64,000 nucleotides of DNA, taken from Isoetes taiwanensis (taxonomy: Eukaryota > Streptophyta > Lycopodiopsida > Isoetales > Isoetaceae). Shown here in pieces: positions 34,097 through 44,174 of the stretch. The stretch is taken from the NCBI GenBank assembly GCA_021234155.1, contig JAJEKV010000262.1, positions 312,001 to 376,000 of the forward strand, in the 5' to 3' direction. The position numbers and the translations under genes were made by a program. The notes beneath the pieces are model-generated. The model was given only the letters and a program-made list of their open reading frames with translations. It did not search any database and was not told the DNA's origin. Positions within the stretch are counted from its first letter, which is position 1; every line of letters begins with the position of its first letter.

Positions 34097-34150
34097 TGCT
34101 ATCAATAGAAAATTAAAAAAGCTTGCCTACAAAAAAAAAAAAAAAAAAAA
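34097..34150 (+). mobile_element. Tiny poly(A) retroinsertion with 16-bp duplication
   Basis: ACTTGCAATCTGTTTT occurs at 34,081-34,096 and 34,151-34,166. Between them are 34 bp of unique sequence plus A20. A target duplication with a poly(A) tail is the mark of LINE-type retrotransposition. The insert is too short to assign. Confidence 0.75.
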
Positions 34151-34359
34151 ACTTGCAATCTGTTTTCCACGTGCCAACTGAAGAGACTAAAATAGATAGT
34201 GCAAATATACACTTACCAGAAGTTCATCAAGTGTAATAGTTAACCGAAACGTAAAAGCATGTAAAGGACAAAGCATAAGTATCAAAAGAAGACCTAGCAG
34301 CTTTTCTTTTAAAGCTGTGAGGACAAGGAACATTTGTGCAGCAAAGAATTTGTTAGATT

Positions 34360-36694
34360 TCATTGATAACAAATTATAAAGAGTATAAGAAAGAATATGG
34401 CAGGAAAGAACCAATGTACATCTAAAAACTCAACTTCTGCTTCTTCGAAGCAAAAGCAGAAAAAAACAAAGAAAGATAGCACTCTCTTTCGAAGGGATGC
34501 CATAACTTTTTGGCATGTCTCTTCAGTCATCTTGAAACTGTTGTTACCAAGATTCTCCATATCAAACTTCACATGTCTGATAAGGTGGCTATACAAACTA
34601 GCAACTGGCTTGTCCAATAGCAATCCAAATTGGAGTGCATCTGTTTGCTTGTATTAATGGCCAGAAACTATAACTTCTCCTACACCAAATGCACTACCCC
34701 AAGCATCTTCATATGTATACATCTAACAATGTATGTTTAGTCTCTATACACCTAAGAACATAAAAGTCAATTCCCTCATCATCTTCTGGATGTGCATTTA
34801 CAGCAAAGTTATCTCCAACTTCTAGAAGAGAACTAAGGTCATCTTCTTCTTCAACTTCTTCTTCATCTTCTTCTTCTTCCCCCTGGTCTTCATCAACAAC
34901 TTGTTTTATAGGCTGACTAATTGTTGTGGATGTTTCTTCAGCAACAGATTTCATCTTTGGTTTCAGTTCTGCTGTGAACCATGCTCCCAAACGTGCTTTG
35001 TTCGTGCAATCATCCCTTTTACCATGAAAGCAATAGGAACAATAGAAAGAGAGGCACCTGTAAGCAACTTTTGCAGGGTTCTTTTTGTCACATGGTCTGA
35101 TGCAATGAAGTTTAGAGCTCCCATATAGTGTTCTCTTACTTCATACTTCAATTGCTCTCTTGCCAAAATCCTTTTCAATATTGCAAGTCTTGTTACTTTT
35201 GCTAGTTTCCTCTCTCCCATTTTTTTCTTGGTAGTCTCCTTTATGTGTCCAACTTCTTGCTGATTTTAGACCATGAACATTTCTGTCAGTTTGCAGTTTG
35301 TTTAAAAAGCATGTTACACGAGCACAATTTAATTAAGCCAAACATAATATCTTTTCAAACTGTTTCCACTCCACGTTGTAATCAGTTTCCATCTTCTTCT
35401 TAGGACAAAAAGCAAACCTATTTATAACACCACAATTAAAGTTACTGAGCAGTAATATCTTTAAACATCATAACATTGAAGAGACAAACTTAAGAGTACC
35501 TTTTCAGCCTACAATCCTTGCATGCCAACTGCAGACATTGATGTTTGTGCCATTCTTCATCTTCTTCTTTAGAGCAGACCATTTGCCTCCAAAAATCACT
35601 AGTGGATTTATAAACATGGTTCTTGGCACTACAGAAGTTACCATCACCACAAACAGCACAATTACAGTTGCATTCTTTGTGCACCCCATTTGGATCTGTT
35701 TCGATTTTTGTTGAGTGCTTGCATCACATACTCAAAGTGCATGTGATATTGGCAAAGAACGGTCTCTCTCTTTCTTTTAAACGCCTCACAAAAGATGGCT
35801 TCAGCAATTCAAATGTGCGCTGTGAAATCTTCATTTCATTGAATTCCTTTTTGAAGGCCATGTAAAATTGCAACTACAAACAAAGCAGAAATACAGAGTT
35901 CCAAAAAATTAAAAGCAAACAATCTAGTAAAAAGCGAGAACAAGCGGTAAAACATATAAAGCATAATAATTATCCGAGAAATTTCAAGCGGTTGTATTGA
36001 TGATCAATTCTTTTCACCATCATTTGTAACAAACTTTCTCACATGCTTCCCGTATGGTGAGACTCTTGTGTTTTCTCGTCTTAACTTGTAAACGTAATTC
36101 TTAACCTCATGGGTTATTGCATCCGATCTCTTTTTCCTTGAAAACATTGACCACGGACCACATTCTTGTTCTCGCCATTACTCTTCTTAAGTTTGTCGCA
36201 ACAATATGATTTTCTTGATACATGAAGGAGGCGTGCAATTGCGTGATTTGGTTGGTTTTGTTCTTTGTTGAAGATACCATTTGCAATGTGGACTTTCTTG
36301 CTTGTATGATATCATCTTCCTTAGTTTCTTTTCTTTGATTGAGTGTCTCTTGAACATTTCTAATGACATTCTTCATGATCTTGCTTTGATCATGATCAAC
36401 AAAATCCACCTCCAAAGGCAATTTCTTTTCACTTTCTTCACAAATTGCACCACCGATTGCCTTATCCCCTTCTTTCAAAGGCTTTGTGATATTATTGAAA
36501 TAATCGTCCAAACTCTTGGACAATTCTTGAAGCCTTCTCGCACTCAAGCCGCTGTCAACTTGAGGCTGGATATTTTCTTTCTCCCTCTCCCTATCTCTTT
36601 TCTGCTGTCTAGATTGCCTTCTTCTCTCGGCTTGAATTTCCCAAAAATTTTGAAGTCGCTTTTCTTCATCTAAATATGATGCTGATTGATCCAT
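34360..36694 (-). pseudogene. Element gene C: Cys-rich transposon-like protein, broken
   Basis: The minus strand gives, in order: a charged N-terminus (MDQSASYLDEEKRLQNFWEI, then RRRQSRQQKRDRERE); a basic stretch SDAITHEVKNYVYKLRREN with NTRVSPYGKHVRKF (36.1-36.0 kb); KISQRTFELLKPSFVRRLKE (35.85 kb); the Cys-rich block HKECNCNCAVCGDGNFCSAK ... WHKHQCLQLACKDC (35.68-35.50 kb); a linker (35.22-34.97 kb); and WFTAELKPKMKS, an acidic run, VGDNFAVNAHPEDDEGIDFY and TEETCQKVMASL (34.98-34.47 kb). From memory this order is that of a large uncharacterised repetitive family in seedless plants, probably a transposase. Spliced introns or frameshifts separate the blocks. I cannot name the superfamily. Confidence 0.6.
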
Positions 36695-36991
36695 TTAGAA
36701 TCGTGTTGTACAGAGAATTGTGTTGTACAGCTAGAAACCGTGATGTACAAAGAAAATTCTGTTCAGGGGTACAACACCGGATGATGCTTCCCGCCATAGC
36801 CAAATCCTATTAACTCTCCACGCCATCTCACAACAACCCCGCCAAATTGATTCTGTACCGAATTTGATTTTGCGGGTAGCCATATCATCGATCCGGAAGC
36901 AATTTGCTAAAAACGGATCATTGCGTTCCCGCTCTCCAAGCACCTCCAAGCACAGCGGACCAAGCATGGAAAGCAGTGCGTCCGGACGGGT
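36695..36991. promoter_or_regulatory. Leader/subterminal region of the 10.6-kb element
   Basis: It lies between the start of gene C and the right terminal repeat. TGTTGTACAG/GATGTACAAA/GGGGTACAAC motifs recur within 80 bp (36,700-36,780), related to the GTACAAAA part of the terminal repeat. They could be transposase-binding subterminal repeats or part of the gene C promoter. Confidence 0.4.
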
Positions 36992-37022
36992 GCTTTTGTA
37001 CCCCAATATCTAACGTAGACCC
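36992..37022 (-). repeat. Right terminal inverted repeat of the 10.6-kb element
   Basis: Inverted, it reads GGGTCTACG, TTAGATATTGG, G, GTACAAAAGC. It is followed on the plus strand by AGAT, matching the left flank. Confidence 0.7.
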
Positions 37023-37026
37023 AGAT

Positions 37027-38310
37027 AGACATCAACAGACATGTTTTACCACAAGATTAGTGAGTAGCTTATGCTTCATTGGGTTACAATATCTTGGGCT
37101 ATAACTGGCTTGCACTGGCAGTTTTTCATTTGATTGGGAGTTTTGAGGCCATTCTTAATTTTTTGCTTCTAGACCCTTACTTTTTTTATAGACGTCTTTA
37201 CATTTGCAACATGAACTTTGGATTGTTCTTATACTATTACTTACTTGTTCACTTTGTTTCAATATCGACATCTTTATAAAAAGTTAGTTGCTTTTTCAGG
37301 GTACCGTTATTGGGTACTTCTTTAGGTAGTTTTACAATCAGTAAATAATTGCATTTGTTCCATTTTCTGCTAGTTGAATTAACTTGATAAAAACTTGAAG
37401 TATCTACGTTCCAAAAATTGGCAACCTTAGCATGCTTTAACCTAAGTATTGTCTTTGGAAGAAATAAGAGGATCTTTCAAATTTATTAGTGACCACATCT
37501 AGATTTTATTATTGTGCCAGATTGTGTAGTCAAATGCACAAAAAAACAAGCCAACAAAGTGACGTCTAAGACATATATTCAGGAAAATCTATGCTCGGCG
37601 TACAATTCTGGACATTGTTTTTGGATATCCAAGAGGAAAGAAATGTTGAATTCTCTGGAAGCAAGTCAACATCTACAATTGTAACTTGAACCTCATGTTT
37701 GTAATCATAATCGTAGAATCAAATGTTCATTTGCCCGAACTTTCTAGCATCCATGTAGTTGCCAATTTAAAGATAGGGTGGGTTTTTCTCGTCTAACATA
37801 AGGTTTAATGCAGTAGTACAAAAGCATTTTATGGGACTTTATATAATGACTACTACATTCTTTAGGATGTAATCTTATTACATGCAGTATAAATCCTTGA
37901 GTAAGGAGGGTGGGTTCACTTGTTACTATGTTCCCCTTCTCCTCCTCATCATCATCTTTACCAAGGGTAGGTAGATAACAACAAGAGGCACTTAAAAAGG
38001 AGCCACGTTATGTTGCTTTTTTGGTTTGGACCTACAGAGGGTGATTGAAAGCGTGGAAGATAACTTATACAATACATGTTTCTGAGACAATGACAGATCT
38101 ACGAGGATGGTTAAGATGCATATATATCCAGACTCTTTACAAGCAGTCGAGGAGAGGCAAGACAGACCAAGGCCAGCTGAGGAGAGGCAAGACAAACCAA
38201 GTCTAGAGATAATCACGAGCTAGGCAACTTGTGATGGACCAATTTAATGGGACAAAATCGAAAACCAGGCAACACTACCCTTTCAACTCTAAGAGGTCGT
38301 GCTATTTTCA
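37027..38310. other. Intergenic, no gene seen
   Basis: AT-rich. The only structure noted is a 2-copy GAGGAGAGGCAAGACA(G/A)ACCAAG repeat at about 38,150-38,200. It may contain the distal promoter of the PIF-like gene. Confidence 0.4.
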
Positions 38311-38315
38311 GAGAA

Positions 38316-38327
38316 TGCCACGTGGCA
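38316..38327. promoter_or_regulatory. G-box palindrome TGCCACGTGGCA
   Basis: A perfect 12-bp palindrome with CACGTG core lies about 490 bp before the PIF-like start codon. GCCACGTGGC is a high-affinity site for plant bZIP (HY5-type) and PIF-type bHLH factors. A half-site CCACGTAGG lies at about 38,380. Confidence 0.6.
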
Positions 38328-38803
38328 GATATTCAGTGAGGGAAATCTAGGTCTCTTGTTTCGTCCACAAACTCCAGTGCCCACGTAGGATTATCTTCTG
38401 GCGCGTTATGGCGGCAACTCCACTTGCTAATCGAATTCCAGGTTCCGTCATCCGTCCTATTACTGGGCTTTTTCCGTTGCTCTGTGTGTTGCTTCTCTTC
38501 TATTTATTCATTTATGCTTGCATCAGATCAAACCCATTATGTCCGTTCCTTTTAGGTTTTTTCTTGATCTTTACAATTCTTTCTCTGTTTCCACATCTAT
38601 CCTTTATTCAAAAGTATCAGAAATGCATTCCTTCAGAAAGTAGACCTACATGGATATGATTTTCTCTTATTGTCGATCAGTATTGGGTTTTCTTGCATTT
38701 TGGAAGTGGTGAAGTTTCAGACTAGAAGTTCTGGATCGCAATATAATTCTTATGATTAGTGGTCCTGCACCAACCGTGATTTCTCGCTTTGTTGCTGCTG
38801 GAA

Positions 38804-40622
38804 ATGATTCATCCAGAGACGCCAGAAAATTTCCAGGATTGGGCAGCGGTCTTCAGAGATATTTCCCCATTGGATACTTCATTTGATGGCATGGAGGATA
38901 TGGAGTCCTGGATTGGTTTTTCTTCAGATAATGCAGCAAGAAAAAGGTATTGTTCCGATTCCTTTGGGATAAAATCCGATGCAGTGAATGATATCGTCAA
39001 TCTGAATAATGAAGGGAAGCATAAATCCGATGTTCAATGCTATCAACAAGGACAAGGTACAACGGTATGGAAAAGTCCACAAGAGCCCTTAAACAAGCTC
39101 GCTGCTAAAGATGTTGCAATGGTTAGTGGTGCTAGAAGAGCAGCAGGACTTTTGCCACCACTTGGCGTGGAAGCTTTCTCTACGGTCCATTTATCAAAAT
39201 TGTCTATTGCTCAATTTTGTACAACTTCAAATGCGTGCCAAATGCAAATTCCTGCCACAGGATCAATGCCTACATGTCCTCTGGCAAATGCCACAGCGCC
39301 TATGAATTTCAATAATTTTACTGCTTCTATGCCACAGAACAAGTTTAACAGACTCAGCTTGCCATCAAAGGTGGTTTCTTACACTGATTCTGTACATGAA
39401 TCCACAAGGAAAAAGACTAACCGTTGTTTAACTGCGTCCGAAGAAAACAGTAGGGTTCCTTTGAACACTCACCTGCTAGATGCAAACTCAGTGGTCTCTG
39501 CAGTCAGCCGTCGTGACTATGTCACCAGAACAATGTACATCAGACTTTGATTTTGGAAGTGAGGAAGCTTCTGCATTTAATACATGCACTATGTCATCAG
39601 AACAATGTACATCAGAGTTTGATATTGCAAGTAAGGAAGCTCCTGCATTTAATATATTGGCTAAAGGATCACGTATTGGGTTAAAGAAAATGGAGCAGGA
39701 AAGAAATGGGTGCCACAAACGGAAAGCAAAAGATAAAAGCACTGCTGATTCTCAAAATAATGTGAGTATTGTTTTCTTGCTCCTTTTTGTTTAAATTATT
39801 GTAAGATTTGATGTATCAGGTACATCATTTTTTATATAGGATGCTAGTCAGGATTCAACATCAATGGGGAAAAGATCCAGGACAGCTAAAGTGCACAATC
39901 TGTCTGAACGTGTGAGTCTATTTGTACCATAGAAATTTAGTCACATAATCTCTGTTCTCTTATATAGTATACATGCGTAGAGACGAAATAGAATAAATGA
40001 GAAGATGAAGGCATTACAAGAGCTCATCCCAAACTCTAATAAGGTCCTTTCATGGTTAACTTCTTTATATTCAATTTAAATTGTTCAGTGGAGAATATAC
40101 CTCCCAACATTTAGAAATTTGCTTACAGACTGACAAAGCGTCAATGCTCGGGGAAGCAATAGACTATTTAAAAACACTCCAATCACAGGTTCAGTTTATT
40201 CCAGTCAGACCAAGCTTTTTACTCTTGCATGAAATAAGGGTATCTTATTGTTCTCTGTCTGCTGCAGATGACAATTATGAACCAACTGATGACAACAGGA
40301 GTGCAACCTATGGCAGCGCCCACAAACTTTAGTGTTGGTGCAGGAACAATGAATAGTGGATACCCAATTCTATACAATCTCCCAAACCAGTATGGTTTTC
40401 CATACATTGGCCCAAGCTCAAGTTTGCAGTTCCTAGCTGAGGTTTGTTTATGGTACATTTTAAACGTCATTTCTGACCACCAACTTTGCTGTGGAGATGT
40501 AAGTGTAATGTTTTCCAGTTATACTGTGGCAGGCAGTAAACACCACCAGCATGTTCAACCCTAATTTACCTGATCATTATGCTTCATTTTCCCAAGAAAA
40601 TCCGAAAACGTCAGGAATGTAG
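38804..40622 (+). CDS. PIF: PIF-type bHLH transcription factor
   Basis: Proposed exons are 38,804-39,761, 39,840-39,911, 39,981-40,043, 40,129-40,188, 40,268-40,441 and 40,533-40,622, with GT-AG introns. The bHLH reads SRTAKVHNLSER, RRNRINEKMKALQELIPNSN, K, TDKASMLGEAIDYLKTLQSQ, with the intron positions and the 'DKASMLxEAI(D/E)YLK.LQ.Q' helix typical of phytochrome-interacting factors. The following exon (MTIMNQLMTTGVQPM) resembles the PIF tail. Upstream, MEDMESWIGF resembles the weak APA/EDE.xSWL region. I do not see a clear APB motif, so the N-terminus may be incomplete. Exon 1 changes frame near 39,500, after which a 20-residue block (MSPEQCTSDF / MSSEQCTSEF) is repeated. The basic region is one Arg shorter than usual. 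PIFs act in the nucleus in light and growth signalling. Confidence 0.75.
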
Positions 40623-41617
40623 ACCAAGCTCCATGGCAGGTTTAGTCTGGGCTGTGCTAAAATGAATCCCATATTCCAGCATTATTACAGAGACTGATCC
40701 CTCCACAGCACGGTAGTACTTCTTGTCATGGAAACTAGAACTTTCAATCAGAGTGTGGCTGTGTATCCAAAATCTTACAACATTGGTTAAGAACATTTGA
40801 TGCTTAGAGGCTTGCCTTGCCTTGAGAATCACAGAAAGTTTGTCTTGCTGTAATTACTTCATGCCCTATTGGAAGTTTACATTTTGAAGCCTGAGTCATC
40901 TGGTGAGGATGCGCTAAAATGAATGCCATATACTATATTACAGCTTGCTGGCTGTAATAGGGAAGTTTGACTTGCTTTGGAATCAGGCCTTTCGATATCA
41001 ACAGGTTCCTTATAATGTTACATATCATTGCTCTTACATCTTGTGCGAAGCAAGAAAAATGATCTCTTACTGCTGGCCAAAACTATTCGCCATGGTTCTT
41101 TCTGATTTCAACCACTAGCCCGTAATAAATGAGGTTACAAGCCCAAATCGTGGTGTTTATAAGGTCCTTAAAACCACAGGGAAGAAATTATCAAAATCAA
41201 CAGATCTAATGGAATAAGGCCAATTATGGTTTCGTGGGCTGAAAAATCGCCCTTGAAAAATGATGAGTTTTTATGAAGCGAAATTGGTGGAGTGTTTCTT
41301 CAAGGTAGTCACAGAATACTACTCACAAGTAAAATACTACTGAAAAACCATCACAAAATAATACATGTGAATAAAATATTACATCACAAAATAAGATGCT
41401 AAAGTCAGCTAAATGAAATCCAGGCCACGAGGCCAATGACACCTTGCCATGTGGCATATTTTCTTTTCATGACTGCTAACTTAAGAAAAATTGTTGAACG
41501 AATCATTCTCACTTGGCATTCTAGTTGTTGTACTGTGCATTTTGACAGTTCTACTCTACATTTTGCACAATCTTACCTTGCTATAATTTCATTTACTAGA
41601 CTTTCACGTTTTGAGAA
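40623..41617. other. 3' flank of the PIF-like gene, no gene seen
   Basis: Contains repeated AAAATGAATxCCATAT words (about 40,660 and 40,915) and the likely 3' untranslated region. I see no other supported feature. Confidence 0.4.
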
Positions 41618-41715
41618 ACACCTCGAGGCTTGCAGGGTGTCAGCATTGCCAGTGTGAATTTCCATGCTGCGCGTGCCGGCAATGCTTTAACCCCAGAATT
41701 CAAGCCTCGAGGTGT
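41618..41715 (+). other. Foldback hairpin, possible small-RNA precursor
   Basis: The 15-bp arm ACACCTCGAGGCTTG is perfectly inverted at 41,701-41,715. An inner 8-bp pair GCATTGCC/GGCAATGC follows after a mismatched stretch, giving a stem-loop of about 98 nt. Size and shape suit a plant miRNA precursor or a small MITE. I do not recognise a known miRNA in it. Confidence 0.45.
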
Positions 41716-41985
41716 TATACGTAATAAATAATAAACGTAATTATTGTCAATTCTGTCTAAAAATTTTGGACGCAATTGTCTTTGCCACTTTTAAGAGTGT
41801 TGCTATCACTATACTCTATTCGTCTTCTTTGCCCCATGGTGTTGCTTCATTACGTCAATCAGATGCCCTACATTCTCAAAAGAAACCCTATGTTGTTGCT
41901 CCAGAGCCAACTATGGAGCAAAACTAACAAAAACATGGATTTAGTAAAGCTGAAGTGAGCAGCTCTTGAGAAACATACTGATGGA

Positions 41986-42155
41986 TAATGGAAAACAGAG
42001 AATGAAAGACATGAAAAGGTTGAATCCTCTATTCCAATCAACTGATTTATACATAGCTCTTGAGGCATCAATAGAAACCACGCCGAGCTCCTGACATTCA
42101 GGAATACACCAATAATAGTTTCCCCTACTTCTGGAATCAACCGTCTACCTAAATC
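41986..42155 (-). repeat. Truncated 3' Copia LTR of element 2
   Basis: Only 170 of 241 bp remain. The first 71 bp (U3 start) and the polypurine tract are missing at the 42,155/42,156 rearrangement junction. Confidence 0.88.
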
Positions 42156-43425
42156 TGAGCATGGATGGTCAAGTAAGCAGCGCTGCGAGGTCTCCGATTC
42201 TCAAGGTACTCAAGCATTTTGGCTGTATGCTTGGGTGTCCGGGTGGACCGCCGAACTGCAGCCCTCTCATTTGATGTAGACATTCCAATCAGCAACACTT
42301 CTTTCAAAGCTTTGTCCAGTAAAGAAAGAATGAATGATGTGATACCAAAGCCTGGGAGACTGCTTTAAACCATAGATGGCACGTTTAAGTTTGCAAACTA
42401 GCGGCTGTGACTCTTTGCTGGGCTACTCATAACCAAGTGGTTGCTTCAGATAAACTTCTTCATCTATTTTCCCATGAAGGAATGCCGACTTCACATCCAT
42501 TTGCTGTAACTCCTAATCAAGTGTTGTAGAGAGAGAGAGCCAACACAACTCGAACAAGGGTGAGACGTGCCACGGGAGCAAAGGTCTCGTGGTAATCAAT
42601 GCCCGCTTTTTGTGAGCATCCACGGGCCACCAGCCGGGCTTTATACCTGGACACTTAATGATTTTCATCATATTTAAGCTTATAGATCCACTTACAAGTA
42701 ATGGCTTTTCGGCCTTGAGGCAGTGAGCAGAGTTCCCATGTGTGATTTTCCAAGAGAGACTGGTACTCCTCATCCATTGCTCGCTGCCAATGTGCCTTTT
42801 GAGGACACGAGAGTGCTTGTTGGATGTGCATAGGTTCATCAATGGAGGTCTGAGCATGGATGGTCAAGTAAGCAGCGCTGCGAGGTCTCCGATTCTCAAT
42901 GTACTCAAGCATTTTGGCTGTATGCTTGGGTGTCCGGGTGGATCGGCGAACTACTGGTGGCACATGTGCTGGAGCACTAAGATCCTCCTGAAAGTCATCC
43001 TCAGATTCTGGCTCAGATGGGATGTCCACTTCCTCCAATGGCCCTGCCTCATGGTCATCTTCGAAATCTGAATCAGAAGTGGTGTCCTCTTGTGCACATG
43101 CCAAAGGATCATCATTTTTAGAACCTGCGCCCTTGCCAAGACTGAAATCATGCTCATCAAACAATACACTTCTCCTCACAATCATTTTGCGTTGGGATGG
43201 AACATACAGCTTGTACCCTTTGATGGTATCGCCATATCCGACAAAAACACACGGAGTGGCCTTGGTAGAGAGCTTACCAGCTTTTCGTTCAGCTTTGGAC
43301 AGGTAGGCAAATGCAGTGCACCCAAAGATTTTCAATCCTTCGACACTAGGCTTGGTACCAGTCCATGCATGTTCTGGAACTTGGGTTGGGACAGCCTTTG
43401 TAGGAACTCGATTGATGAGATACAC
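42156..43425 (-). pseudogene. Copia element 2 integrase C-terminus and RT fragment, rearranged
   Basis: A 256-codon frame has FVGYGDTIKGYKLYVPSQRK, then SVLFDEHDF, an acidic region and GRKAITCKWIYKLKYDENH (start of RT). RT continues to about 42,260 and then stops. YVDD, the RT C-terminus and RNase H are absent. Instead about 100 bp of integrase C-terminal sequence (42,156-42,255, a copy of about 42,850-42,950) joins RT to the truncated LTR. Confidence 0.85.
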
Positions 43426-43429
43426 TGCC

Positions 43430-44174
43430 GTGTTGATCGCTTCGCCGTAACACGTAATGTAAGCCTTTGGACATCAGCAAAGATCGAGCACATTCCAGAA
43501 CAGTGCGGTTCTTCCGCTCTACAACTCCATTTTGTTGATGTTCATGATCTACGGATATTTCCTGGCATATCCCACGGTCCTGCAGATATGCATCAAACTC
43601 TCAACTGACGAACTTGCCACCTTGATCAGTACGGATAGTTTTAACCTTTCGTTCAATGAAAGTTTCTGCAACATTTTGCCATTGCTGGAAATATGCAAAT
43701 GCATCAGACTTCAGTGCCATAAAGAACACCCAACTTTTCTGGGTGAAATCATCGATGACCAGCAGGAAATATCGCGAGCCACCTATGGATCTAACGCGAG
43801 CTGGGTCCCATACATCCATATGCACAAGATCAAGAGGTTTAGTAGCTCTGTTGCTCTTCGTTTTCTTGTATGGCTTACGACTCAGCTTGCCAAGGGCACA
43901 TCCCTTCACATATTCCTTGAGGCACCTTGAACTTTAGCATATCCATAACAAAGCTCCCTGCCCGCATCTTCTTAAGCAACGGGAAATTTGCATGCCCGAG
44001 CCTCTCATGCCAAATCTGATTGGTGTCATTGGTGCTGGCAGTCAGGGCTGTATACTTGTTTTTGCACCAACTTAGCTTGTATAGGTTTTCTTCTCGGTCA
44101 CCCCTACCAAGTACTGCATTCTTTATCAGGCATTTGCCTCCCCCAAAGGTGATAAATAATTGGGCATCATCCAT
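43430..44174 (-). pseudogene. Copia element 2 GAG-pre-integrase and integrase core
   Basis: IWHERLGHANFPLLKKMRAG, with the second Cys pair disrupted (GICEGMCPWQ, a 1-bp insertion), then LDLVHMDVWDPARVRSIGGS, DDFTQKSWVFFMAL and RTDQGGKFVS. VERKNRTVLECARS near 43,500 provides the Glu. It is closely similar to element 1 but with different frameshifts. Confidence 0.87.

Larger units (their letters stand above)
26380..37022. mobile_element. Candidate 10.6-kb DNA transposon with TIRs and three genes
   Basis: The left end GGGTCTAAGTTAGATATTGG and the inverted right end GGGTCTACGTTAGATATTGG continue with GTACAAAA..GC. That is about 31-33 bp with two mismatches and a 2-bp A-run difference. Both ends are flanked by AGAT (26,376-26,379 and 37,023-37,026), a likely 4-bp target duplication. 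Between them lie a coiled-coil/RING/AT-hook gene (+), an FCP1-like gene (+), a Cys-rich transposon-like gene (-) and a later LINE insertion of 4.27 kb. Without the LINE the unit would be about 6.4 kb. The minus-strand gene near the right end is the best candidate transposase. The superfamily is uncertain. The damaged frames suggest it is no longer autonomous. Confidence 0.65.

Noticed and set aside
38408-38659. Hydrophobic 83-codon frame upstream of the PIF-like gene
   Set aside because: T-rich sequence gives a spurious membrane-like peptide. More likely 5' untranslated or intronic sequence of the PIF-like gene.
43090-43608. 172-codon plus-strand frame in the Copia region
   Set aside because: Antisense to integrase C-terminal coding sequence.
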